Part shown: piece by piece, positions 34,015 through 40,855 of the stretch
How the letters are laid out: each line of letters begins with the position of its first letter
Numbering within the stretch: position 1 is the stretch's first letter
Source: an uncultured Clostridia bacterium
GTDB lineage: Bacteria > Bacillota > Clostridia > Oscillospirales > Ruminococcaceae
NCBI GenBank assembly: GCA_947627005.1
Contig: CANQUJ010000016.1
Span: 1 to 40,855, forward strand
Length of the DNA: 40,855 bases
Direction of reading: 5' to 3'
Program-made: the position numbers and the translations under genes
Notes under the pieces: model-generated
Told to the model about the DNA's origin: nothing
The model's database searches: none
The model's input: the letters and a program-made list of their open reading frames with translations, nothing else

Positions 34015-35328
34015 TTATTGCTCGTTCTGCTGTTGCTGCTGCTCCGGGGTCTTGATCTCGAAGCTTGCCAAAACCTGGTTGGTTCCGGTCGCCCAAATAT
34101 TCGGGTAGTTCGGGGCGTATACATAGGCGGTCAAAAATCTCGTCCCGGTTATCGGCCCGTAGTCGATAAGGTCTATCTGCGCGACGAAATCCGAGGCGTC
34201 TATCTGCTCCAAAATCTCCTCCGGCCCGACTACCGTTACGGTTATGCGGTTCTGCTCGACCGTTACGTCGTAGGTCGACGAGCCGTTTATCGTGTAGATC
34301 TGGGAGTTTGAAAGGGTTATCCGCTTGGTCGAATACCCCTCGAGCGGGAAACTTACCTGAACTTCGTCGATACCCGAGATGTTGGTATAGTTGCTGGTCT
34401 GCTCGGGGATAGTGAAGCTTTGAACATAGCCGGGCTGAATGTTTTTAACGTCGATAAAGCCGAGGTTGATTTGGTCGATATTCTCGATCGCCGCGCTCTG
34501 GCTTCTTACCAAAATCGACTCTGCCGACATAGTATAGGGTATCGAATCGGTGTCGACTTCGTCGGTATAGCCCATTATGCCGAAGTTGAGCGAAAGGGTT
34601 TTGGTGATGTATACCGGGATGTAAACGCTGAAATCGGTAGTTCCGAGGGTTACGCTCGGGTGCTCGAAGACGGCGTCGCCGTTATAAAGCGAGACTATAT
34701 CCGGCCGCATATTCACCGAAGAGTTTAAGGTCCGCGAAGAGTCGAAGGACAAAACGCAGGAGGTTACCTGGTCGATATAATCCTGCGGGCCGGAAACGGT
34801 GACTTGGCTCGGGGTGACGGCTATTTCCTCCGGGTCTATCGCATAATCCTGCGCCGACTGGACGTTTGAGAGGTCGACAGTCAGCGAGCCGTCTTCTACG
34901 GTGAGGGTTTTGGTTACTATGCGGTCGAAGACAATGTGCACCGACTCGGGATAGATAGCGACGTCGCTGATGCGATCCCCCCTCGTGCTTTCGACGATAA
35001 GGGGGATATCGTATGCGCCGGAAGCCTTAACATTGTCGAGATTAAGCCTTATTTTTACGTCGTCGTTCGTGTAGTCTTTATAGCTGTCGCGCTGGCCGGT
35101 AAACGAAAGGTTTACCGTCGAGACGTCGTTGCTTATAACCGAAAGGCTTGCGAGGTTGGCGTACGAGCCCTCGAGGTTAAAGTCTATCGGGACGTCGTAC
35201 AGGCTTATTTGAACGTCGGAAAATACCGTTACCGAAAGCACCGCCCAAAGTATCACCGACAAAAGGATCGAGACGAGGGCGAGGATAAGGTTCCCGCGGT
35301 TCTTTTTAATTCTTTTTCTTTCCGCCAT
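34015..35328 (-). CDS. cdaR: CdaR, YbbR-domain regulator of diadenylate cyclase
   Basis: A 437-residue YbbR-domain protein. An N-terminal membrane helix (LILALVSILLSVILWAVLSV, residues 14-33) is followed by four extracytoplasmic YbbR repeats, each with a pattern such as TVNLSFTGQRDSYKDY or SQVTVSGPQDYIDQV. The C-terminus is glutamine-rich (QQQQQNEQ). CdaR binds and modulates the membrane cyclase CdaA, encoded just upstream. Its ATG 35328 lies inside the end of cdaA (23-nt overlap), with GGAG just upstream also inside cdaA. Confidence 0.93.
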   Translation of the reverse strand: MAERKRIKKNRGNLILALVSILLSVILWAVLSVTVFSDVQISLYDVPIDFNLEGSYANLASLSVISNDVSTVNLSFTGQRDSYKDYTNDDVKIRLNLDNVKASGAYDIPLIVESTRGDRISDVAIYPESVHIVFDRIVTKTLTVEDGSLTVDLSNVQSAQDYAIDPEEIAVTPSQVTVSGPQDYIDQVTSCVLSFDSSRTLNSSVNMRPDIVSLYNGDAVFEHPSVTLGTTDFSVYIPVYITKTLSLNFGIMGYTDEVDTDSIPYTMSAESILVRSQSAAIENIDQINLGFIDVKNIQPGYVQSFTIPEQTSNYTNISGIDEVQVSFPLEGYSTKRITLSNSQIYTINGSSTYDVTVEQNRITVTVVGPEEILEQIDASDFVAQIDLIDYGPITGTRFLTAYVYAPNYPNIWATGTNQVLASFEIKTPEQQQQQNEQ

Positions 35329-36208
35329 CTTTGCGCTCCTTTCCCGATTTGAGGATACTTATGATGTTAATGTCGCGGTTATTTTCGGGCAAAAGCTTAG
35401 AGCGGAGATACTGGACGAGGCGCTCTTTGGTGTATCCCCTTGTAAGCTCGCCGTTCTCGGCGATTGAGACCGTTCCGGTCTCTTCGGATACGACGATTAT
35501 TATCGCGTCGGAATTCTCGCTCATGCCGATCGCAGCGCGGTGCCGCGAGCCGAGCTGTTTATTGATCCGCTCTTCTTTGGCGGGGGTGGGCAAAAAGCAG
35601 CCCGCGGCGATTATTCTTGCGTTGCGGATAACCACCGCGCCGTCGTGAAGAGGGGTCTTGGGGTAGAAGATGCTACCAAGGGTCGGAACGCTCGGTATGC
35701 AGTCCATAACCGTGCCGTTTTCGATCTGTTCGCCAAGGCGGTTGGTTCGCTCGATGACGATAAGCGCGCCGGTGGCAGAGTCGGAGAGCTGGCTCACGGC
35801 CTCTCCGATAACTTCTATCGCGTCGGCCCAGTTCTGGGTGGTGTCGTCGGCGTGATAGCCGGTCCCCCCGAAGACGGATTTAACGTTGGTCCGCCCGACC
35901 CGCTCGAGGACTCTTCTGAGTTCGGGCTGGAAGACCACGACAAGGGCGATCAAGCCGACCTGGAAGAAGTTTTGTAGAAGATAAGACATCATTTTAAGCT
36001 GGAGAGCGGCCGAAACGGCGTATATGACCACGACCACGATGATGCCGGTCAACAGTTGCTGGGCCTTTGTCTCTCTAACAAGCTTAAAGCCTTTATACAA
36101 TATATACGCCATAAGAAGCATATCAATAACGTCGATAAACTGGATCGACGCGAACACGCTTATGATCTTTGAGGCGGTGTCAGTCAAAAAACCGAGTGCT
36201 GTCTCCAA
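35306..36208 (-). CDS. cdaA: Membrane diadenylate cyclase CdaA
   Basis: A 300-residue enzyme making cyclic di-AMP from two ATP. Three N-terminal helices (about residues 26-92) precede the DAC domain, with the catalytic DGA at 189-191 in PLHDGAVVI and RHR at 222-224 in GSRHRAAIG. The frame has no early ATG. TTG 36208 lies eight bases after GGGG and gives the usual N-terminus; another TTG at 36238 would add ten residues but lacks a ribosome site. Cyclic di-AMP controls potassium and osmolyte balance and wall homeostasis. The glmM gene that often follows cdaR is replaced here by the FAD dehydrogenase. Confidence 0.95.
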   Translation of the reverse strand: METALGFLTDTASKIISVFASIQFIDVIDMLLMAYILYKGFKLVRETKAQQLLTGIIVVVVIYAVSAALQLKMMSYLLQNFFQVGLIALVVVFQPELRRVLERVGRTNVKSVFGGTGYHADDTTQNWADAIEVIGEAVSQLSDSATGALIVIERTNRLGEQIENGTVMDCIPSVPTLGSIFYPKTPLHDGAVVIRNARIIAAGCFLPTPAKEERINKQLGSRHRAAIGMSENSDAIIIVVSEETGTVSIAENGELTRGYTKERLVQYLRSKLLPENNRDINIISILKSGKERKDGGKKKN

Positions 36209-36253
36209 TGCTATTTCCCCTTCCGCACAAGGCCGCAATTTCCATTCTTTTAT

Positions 36254-36282
36254 ATTTTAACAGTTTTTTTCAGAAATTACAA
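36254..36282 (-). promoter_or_regulatory. Promoter of the cdaA-cdaR operon
   Basis: On the minus strand TTGTAA (36282-36277) and TAAAAT (36259-36254) are 17 nt apart, just past the cysteine desulfurase stop. Start near 36247, leader about 40 nt. Confidence 0.75.
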
Positions 36283-36286
36283 TAGG

Positions 36287-37423
36287 TCACAGCCCGGTTT
36301 TGCAAATTTTTTTCAATTCCTCGCAGAGCAGTCTGACGTCCCGCTCGGCGCTGAAGACGGAGGGCGAAAACCTTACCGTTCCGTCCGGAAGGGTATTTAG
36401 GCTTCGGTGGGCGAGATAGGCGCACTGAAGCCCGCCCCGAAGGGCGAAGCCGCGCAAAGATAGCGCGTTTGAAAGCGCGGGGGCGGGTATGCTCTCGATA
36501 TTGAAAGAGACTATCGGCGCAAAGCCCCCGCCCCGGCGGTATATCTTTATTCCGTCGGTTTTGGAAAGCCCCTCGATAAAAACGCCGCAGAGCTCGTCTT
36601 CATAGGCGCGTATCTTCTTTATCCCCATGGTTTTGACGTATCTTATCCCCGCGCCGAGTCCGGCTATCCCGACCGTGTTTAAGGTCCCGCTTTCAAGCCG
36701 CTCGGGCATAAAGCCGGTCTGCTCGAGCTCGCCGGAAGTCGCGCCGGTTCCGCCCTCGATCACGGTAGAGAGCGGATACGCGCCGTCGGATATCAAAAGG
36801 CCGGTGCCGGTCGGGCCGTAAAGTCCCTTGTGGCCGGCCGTGCAGAGAAAGTTCATGCCGTCTTTAAGCGAGATCGGCAGAACGCCGCAGGCCTGCGCGC
36901 CGTCGACTATAAAACATATCCCCCGGCGGCGGCAAAGCTCGGCAATCTCGCGGATAGGCGAGATTCTGCCGGTGACGTTCGAGGCGGCGGTAAACACAAC
37001 GCAGCGAACGTCGCCTTTTAAAAGCCCCTCAAGGTTTTCAAGCGTCTCATCGTCGGATTTGCCGACTTCGCAGACCTCCGTCCTTACGCCGCGCTTCATA
37101 AGCGCATAAGCCGGCCGCGAGACCGAATTGTGCTCAAAAGACGAAATAACCATTCTGTCGCCCGGGCGAACAACGCCCTTTATCGCAAGGTTGAGGGCGT
37201 GGGTGCAGTTTTGGGTGAAGACGGTGTTTTCCGGCTCGGCGTTAAAAAATTCCGCCACGAGCGCCCGAGTCTTATAAACCGCCTCGGAGGCGGCCTTTGA
37301 AAAGGCGTGGCCTCCCCTGCCCGGGTTGCCGCCAAGGCGCTCTGTCGCAAGCTTAACGGCCTCTATGACGGAGGGCGGCTTAGGGAAGGTGGTCGCGGCG
37401 TTGTCGAAATAAATCTGTCTCAT
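36287..37423 (-). CDS. Cysteine desulfurase family protein (class V aminotransferase fold)
   Basis: A 378-residue PLP enzyme of the NifS/SufS-like group. FDNAATTFPKPPSV opens the protein, D174 in FIVDGAQACG contacts PLP, K199 in CTAGHKGLYGP is the Schiff-base lysine, and C334 in GGLQCAYLAH is the candidate persulfide cysteine. It resembles the short desulfurase family found beside DUF3343 proteins and often linked with selenium metabolism. Substrate may be cysteine or selenocysteine. AGGTGAT precedes the ATG and the DUF3343 gene ends 4 nt upstream, so the two form an operon. Confidence 0.9.
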   Translation of the reverse strand: MRQIYFDNAATTFPKPPSVIEAVKLATERLGGNPGRGGHAFSKAASEAVYKTRALVAEFFNAEPENTVFTQNCTHALNLAIKGVVRPGDRMVISSFEHNSVSRPAYALMKRGVRTEVCEVGKSDDETLENLEGLLKGDVRCVVFTAASNVTGRISPIREIAELCRRRGICFIVDGAQACGVLPISLKDGMNFLCTAGHKGLYGPTGTGLLISDGAYPLSTVIEGGTGATSGELEQTGFMPERLESGTLNTVGIAGLGAGIRYVKTMGIKKIRAYEDELCGVFIEGLSKTDGIKIYRRGGGFAPIVSFNIESIPAPALSNALSLRGFALRGGLQCAYLAHRSLNTLPDGTVRFSPSVFSAERDVRLLCEELKKICKTGL

Positions 37424-37427
37424 AATA

Positions 37428-37655
37428 TCACCTGCCGCGCTCGACGGTCTGTCTGCCCTTTATCGCTATTCCCGCCCGCTCCAATATTTCGCAGACCGTC
37501 TGTGGGTCGTCTTTTATTCTAAGCGAATACCCGCAGCCGACCCGCGAATTTCGCTCCTGTCGCTCGATCTCGCAGTAGCGGCCGGTATTGTTTAACAGGG
37601 TTTTGGCCTTCATCGCGTAGGTAATCGACGAGACCGAAATCAAAGTATATGTCAA
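37428..37655 (-). CDS. DUF3343 protein, putative Se/S carrier-like
   Basis: A small protein (75 residues from the preferred start) matching DUF3343, a ferredoxin-like/TusA-like fold proposed to carry sulfur or selenium. It shows the typical N-terminus YTLISVSSITYAMKAKTLL and the VGCGYSLRI cysteine motif. Three starts are possible: ATG 37682, ATG 37661 and TTG 37655. GAGGTG sits about 8 nt before the TTG but only about 2 nt from the second ATG, and the first ATG is almost at the predicted transcription start. TTG 37655 is therefore preferred. It would hand sulfur or selenium to or from the adjacent desulfurase. Confidence 0.85.
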   Translation of the reverse strand: MTYTLISVSSITYAMKAKTLLNNTGRYCEIERQERNSRVGCGYSLRIKDDPQTVCEILERAGIAIKGRQTVERGR

Positions 37656-37693
37656 TGCCATCACCTCATATATAGTCAGCATAAAGCTTTTAC

Positions 37694-37723
37694 ATTGTAT
37701 GACGTCGGGCGGAAAAATGTCAG
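37694..37723 (-). promoter_or_regulatory. Probable promoter of the DUF3343-desulfurase operon
   Basis: On the minus strand CTGACA (37723-37718) and TACAAT (37699-37694) are 18 nt apart. The start near 37687 fits a TTG 37655 translation start. Weaker than the divergent promoter of the isomerase gene. Confidence 0.55.
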
Positions 37724-37760
37724 CCGAAAGGGGCGGAAAGAAAAAAATTCACAAAACCTA

Positions 37761-37789
37761 TTGAAAAGCGGGGACAAATAATGTATAAT
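37761..37789 (+). promoter_or_regulatory. Strong sigma-A promoter of the isomerase-family gene
   Basis: TTGAAA (37761-37766) and a perfect TATAAT (37784-37789) are 17 nt apart. Start near 37796; leader about 65 nt. Confidence 0.88.
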
Positions 37790-37808
37790 ATCCCTATCAG
37801 AAGGTATT

Positions 37809-37824
37809 GAGCTATCAATAGCTT
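37809..37824. promoter_or_regulatory. Candidate operator in the isomerase leader
   Basis: An inverted repeat with arms AGCTAT and ATAGCT around CA lies 13-28 nt after the predicted start of transcription, a position where a sugar-responsive repressor could act. It could also be a weak RNA hairpin. Confidence 0.4.
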
Positions 37825-37860
37825 GTTGAAATTTATTCGGACATTTTGGAGGTAACAAAA

Positions 37861-39339
37861 ATGGTAAACATTCCCGAAGTAAAACTCGGCATTATCGCCG
37901 TTTCGAGAGACTGCTTCCCCATCGCCCTCTCGACCGCCCGCCGCGAAGCCATAGTTAAGGCCTACGGCGAAGGAATCTACAACTGCAAGACCACCGTTGA
38001 AAACGAAAAAGACGCCCTTAAGGCCGTCGCCGACGTTACCGAGCACGGCTGCAACGCGCTCGTCGTCTTCCTCGGAAACTTTGGACCCGAGACCCCGGAG
38101 ACCCTTATCTGCAAACACTTTGACGGCCCCGTTATGTACGTCGCCGCAGCGGAGGGCGACGGAGATATGATCAACGGCCGCGGCGACGCCTACTGCGGCA
38201 TGCTCAACTGCTCATACAACCTCGGCATGCGCCACCTCAACGCCTACATACCCGACTACCCCGTCGGAACCGCTGAGGAGTGCGCCGACATGATAAGAGA
38301 GTTCGTGCCGATCGCAAGAGCTGTCATCGGCGTCAAGAACCTCAAGATCATCACCTTCGGACCGAGACCGCAGGACTTCTTCGCCTGCAACGCGCCCATC
38401 AAGGGGCTTTACGAGCTCGGCGTCGAGATCGAGGAAAACTCTGAGCTTGACCTTCTTGTCTCCTATAAGGCCCACGCCGGCGACCCGAGAATCAAAGAAG
38501 TCTGCGCCGACATGGCTAAGGAAATGGGCGAAGGAAGATATTATCCCGAGCTGTTGGAGAGAATGGCGCAGTTCGAGCTTACCCTTCTCGACTGGGCGGA
38601 GGCCCACAAGGGCGCCCGCAAATACGTCGCCTTCGCCGATAAATGCTGGCCCGCATTCCCCGAGCAGTTCGGATTCGAGCCCTGCTACGTCAACTCCCGC
38701 CTTGCAAGCCGCGGTATCCCCGTCTCTTGCGAGGTCGACATCTACGGCGCTCTTTCGGAATACATCGGCGCTTGCATCACCGCCGACGCCGTGACACTTC
38801 TTGATATCAACAACTCCGTTCCGAAGTATATCTACGACGAAGATATCAAGGGCAAGTTCGACTACAAGATCACCGACACCTTTATGGGCTTCCACTGCGG
38901 AAACACCCCCGAGTGCAAGATGTGCGACGCGAGAGCGGTCAAGTATCAGCTTATTCAGCACAGGCTTCTTGAGCCCGCGGGATCGGAGCCCGACTTTACG
39001 AGGGGAACCCTTGAGGGCGACATCGCTCCTTCCGAGATCACCTTCTATCGCCTCCAGTGCGATTCCGAGGGCAACCTTCGCTCATACATCGCCGAGGGCG
39101 AGGTTCTTCCGGTCGCGACCCGCTCGTTCGGCGGCATCGGAATCTTCGCTATCCCCGAGATGGGAAGATTCTATCGCCATGTTCTCATCAAGAAGAGATA
39201 CCCGCACCACGGCGCCGTCGCGTTCGCCCACTGCGGCAGGGCGATGTTCGAGGTATTTAAGTATCTCGGCGTAAAGGATATCGCCTACAACCAGCCCGCA
39301 GGGGTTCTTTATAAAGGCGAGAATCCGTTCTGCAAATAA
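37861..39339 (+). CDS. L-fucose/L-arabinose isomerase family protein
   Basis: A 492-residue protein of the L-fucose/L-arabinose isomerase superfamily. E291 (SCEVDIYG), D315 (TLLDINN) and H457 (AFAHCG) occupy the expected order of the metal-binding triad, and HHG at 449-451 precedes the last histidine. Several family members have unknown substrates, so a specific sugar is not assigned. The gene favours C-ending codons more than its neighbours and has a near-ideal promoter and GGAGGT site, suggesting strong expression. The frame runs to 37846, but ATG 37861 is placed correctly after the ribosome site. No sugar transporter or kinase is adjacent in the window. Confidence 0.85.
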   Translation: MVNIPEVKLGIIAVSRDCFPIALSTARREAIVKAYGEGIYNCKTTVENEKDALKAVADVTEHGCNALVVFLGNFGPETPETLICKHFDGPVMYVAAAEGDGDMINGRGDAYCGMLNCSYNLGMRHLNAYIPDYPVGTAEECADMIREFVPIARAVIGVKNLKIITFGPRPQDFFACNAPIKGLYELGVEIEENSELDLLVSYKAHAGDPRIKEVCADMAKEMGEGRYYPELLERMAQFELTLLDWAEAHKGARKYVAFADKCWPAFPEQFGFEPCYVNSRLASRGIPVSCEVDIYGALSEYIGACITADAVTLLDINNSVPKYIYDEDIKGKFDYKITDTFMGFHCGNTPECKMCDARAVKYQLIQHRLLEPAGSEPDFTRGTLEGDIAPSEITFYRLQCDSEGNLRSYIAEGEVLPVATRSFGGIGIFAIPEMGRFYRHVLIKKRYPHHGAVAFAHCGRAMFEVFKYLGVKDIAYNQPAGVLYKGENPFCK

Positions 39340-39361
39340 AATTTGGCCCCTAATAAGACTA

Positions 39362-39401
39362 CCCCCCCCCCGATGAATTTCGGGGCGGGGGCTGTTTTTT
39401 T
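39362..39401 (+). terminator. Rho-independent terminator of the isomerase-family gene
   Basis: A C-run pairs with a G-rich arm (CCCCCCGA and TTCGGGGCGGGG region) and is followed by CTG and seven T residues, about 20 nt after the stop codon. Confidence 0.88.
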
Positions 39402-39471
39402 ACGGCAACGCGAAAGATTCGCGGGAGTTTGCCGTCTTATATATTGAAAAACGATTGAAAGGTTTGGTTTT

Positions 39472-39764
39472 ATGAAAAAAATCGTCGCGTTTATAGTCGC
39501 GGCGGCGCTTTTGCTCTGCGCTTGCAGAGCGGCCGCGCGGAAAGCTATATCGAGAGCCTCGGGGAGACGTCGGAAAAAGAGCTCGCCGAGGAAAACCTCG
39601 TCACCTCGCAGGGATATAGCTTAAGAATGATTAACGCCGACGGCCTGCCGATATACGCGGTCTTTGAAGATTACCCCGAGATGTGCATATTCTTCGACCT
39701 CGACAAAAGCGCGGAGATCACGGCGTACAACATTATCAACACGATAAAAATAGAGAAGGATTAA
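39472..39764 (+). pseudogene. Small lipoprotein gene split by a one-base frameshift
   Basis: ATG 39472, with AAAGG upstream, begins a signal peptide (MKKIVAFIVAAALLLCAC) ending at a lipobox cysteine, but that frame becomes arginine-rich and stops near 39624. The following sequence is sensible in another frame from 39522 to the stop at 39764 (SGRAESYIESLGETSEKELA and later GYSLRMINADGLPIYAVFED). Adding one C after 39525 would join them as CAC-QSG. The protein would be about 97 residues. It is not recognised. Either a true inactivating deletion or a base-calling error in a C pair. Confidence 0.7.
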
Positions 39765-39765
39765 G

Positions 39766-40149
39766 ATGAAGATCAAGGGTTTATACATTTACTGCGCGGT
39801 TTTGACGGCCGCAGTCGCGATCGCGATCGGCGCGCGGTTCGTCTCGAAGCCGTGGTTTGAGACGACTTTTAGAAGCGTCGGCGAGATAATTATGGCGGAG
39901 GGCGGCGAAGAAACCGCCTTCCCGCTTATAGAGCGCACGGCGGTAAGATTTAAGACTTCGGACAGCTCGTACGTCCTGATTTCGCGGTGCAGGCTTATCG
40001 ACCTCGAAAATTTTTACAGGGAAAGAAAGTGCGAGGTCGAGAAAGCGCAGGACGGGATGATTGTGACGTTCGAGGGAAGAGAGTATGAGATCGAACGCCT
40101 CGCGGACGAGCTGGGATATGTAAGCTGGGGAGTGAGGGGTGTTTCTTAA
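39766..40149 (+). CDS. Small membrane-anchored protein of unknown function
   Basis: A 127-residue protein with one N-terminal hydrophobic segment (IYCAVLTAAVAIAIGARFV, about residues 8-26) and a mixed, charged domain after it (FKTSDSSYVLISRCRLIDLE). The ATG is one base past the stop of the split lipoprotein gene, with GAAGGA upstream, so they were co-transcribed. Not recognised; an extracytoplasmic domain is likely from the N-terminal anchor. Confidence 0.7.
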   Translation: MKIKGLYIYCAVLTAAVAIAIGARFVSKPWFETTFRSVGEIIMAEGGEETAFPLIERTAVRFKTSDSSYVLISRCRLIDLENFYRERKCEVEKAQDGMIVTFEGREYEIERLADELGYVSWGVRGVS

Positions 40150-40151
40150 GC

Positions 40152-40855
40152 CTACTCAAAAACATCGGGATATTTTTCTTTTATGGAATTTGAATACTTT
40201 TCTGCTCCATTTGGATTGAGATGGTTTGTATCACCGAAATATTCATTATCATAGTAATACAAATCGCCGTTAATGGTTATCTGTGGATATTCCGATTGTA
40301 AACCCTTCATATAATCGAAATAATCCGTTAAAAAGCTTTCATAGCATGCATCATATGTCGCTTTGTTCATCGGAACAACTTCAAGTATAACGTCTACGCC
40401 TAAGTCAAGACACATATCAAAAGTTTTTCTGAGGTAATAATCCATAATGCCAAGTGGCCTAAAGCTCAAATATCTTGACTCCACTCCTATTTCCTCACTG
40501 TATTTCAGCTTTCCGAAATATGTCTGACCGTTTGCTCCGGTCGCAAGGTCATACTCTTCCGAATTAACTTCATATCTATTTTCCGTTAATGATTTAATAA
40601 ATGCTTTTCCGTATTGTTTAACAGAATAAACTTTATACTCTAAAATTTTATCATCAAAATCTGTCAGTATATCTTCCGTCCATTTGTAAATCGGATCATT
40701 ATCTTGACCCTCGTATCTCAAAGCGGTTTTATATACCCTTTTTCCGCTTTCTTTTGCCGCTTTTGGAGCAGACAGGGTCTGTTCATAAAGAGACTTTGTA
40801 AGCATTTTATGTATGTCTCTAAGATAATCGCTGTATGAAATTTCTTCGAGATTTT
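40152..40855 (-). CDS. SGNH-hydrolase-like / DltD-like protein, 5' end outside window
   Basis: The C-terminal part (at least 234 residues) of a larger protein, open to the right window edge; the internal ATG at 40805 is not taken as the start. The end GDTNHLNPNGAEKYS carries the D-x-x-H pair typical of SGNH/GDSL esterase-like proteins, and DVILEVVPMNKATYDACYES recalls DltD-like and O-acyl-transfer partners. The gene is clearly richer in A and T than the rest of the window, with many aromatic codons TAT/TTT and AAA, suggesting recent acquisition or a surface-polymer locus to the right. Confidence 0.7.
   Translation of the reverse strand, partial: NLEEISYSDYLRDIHKMLTKSLYEQTLSAPKAAKESGKRVYKTALRYEGQDNDPIYKWTEDILTDFDDKILEYKVYSVKQYGKAFIKSLTENRYEVNSEEYDLATGANGQTYFGKLKYSEEIGVESRYLSFRPLGIMDYYLRKTFDMCLDLGVDVILEVVPMNKATYDACYESFLTDYFDYMKGLQSEYPQITINGDLYYYDNEYFGDTNHLNPNGAEKYSNSIKEKYPDVFE

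Overview
The window looks like chromosomal DNA from an anaerobic, gut-type member of the Clostridia (Bacillota), fairly GC-rich by eye. The evidence is the gene set and order: an hprK / PHP / murB / rapZ / whiA cluster, recJ-rel-MBL-hemZ, cdaA-cdaR, dnaE-type Pol III alpha, a cysteine desulfurase paired with a DUF3343 protein, clear GGAGG ribosome sites and sigma-A promoters with 17-nt spacers. No rRNA, tRNA, IS, phage or CRISPR was seen. Nothing allows a species name.

Layout. 1-7985 (minus): recJ, rel, a metallo-beta-lactamase-fold hydrolase, hemZ and an rlmD whose frame carries an unusual C-terminal extension off the left edge; one promoter (8016-8044) serves this operon. 7986-8580 and 10003-10665: non-coding blocks packed with hairpins. 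They flank a two-gene NfeD-SPFH operon and hold three copies of the same five-hairpin repeat. 10666-23505 (minus): a long, mostly coupled operon from one promoter (23559-23587): murD, GNAT acetyltransferase, PLP enzyme of the methionine gamma-lyase / aluminium-resistance family, hprK, PHP phosphoesterase, murB, rapZ, whiA, dnaE and a GH26 mannanase-like lipoprotein. 23681-27711 (plus): potABCD polyamine transporter. 27802-32189 (plus): PRPP-synthetase-like protein, flavin reductase-like protein and a type IIA calcium P-type ATPase whose ribosome site sits in a hairpin. 32198-32343: five back-to-back GC hairpins and a terminator between convergent genes. 32376-37655 (minus): FAD-dependent dehydrogenase, cdaR, cdaA (c-di-AMP synthesis), cysteine desulfurase and DUF3343 protein. 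37761-39401 (plus): a strongly promoted L-fucose/L-arabinose isomerase-family gene with its terminator. The right end has a frameshifted small lipoprotein gene, a small membrane protein and a visibly AT-richer SGNH-hydrolase-like gene cut by the window edge.

Functionally the region is mostly core: stringent response, DNA repair and replication, peptidoglycan precursors, carbon-catabolite signalling, cyclic-di-AMP, polyamine and cation transport. The most unusual signals are non-coding or at gene ends: the covarying five-hairpin repeats, the rlmD extension, the hairpin over the calcium-ATPase ribosome site, the second GC hairpin array, and a PotD with a C-terminal membrane segment.
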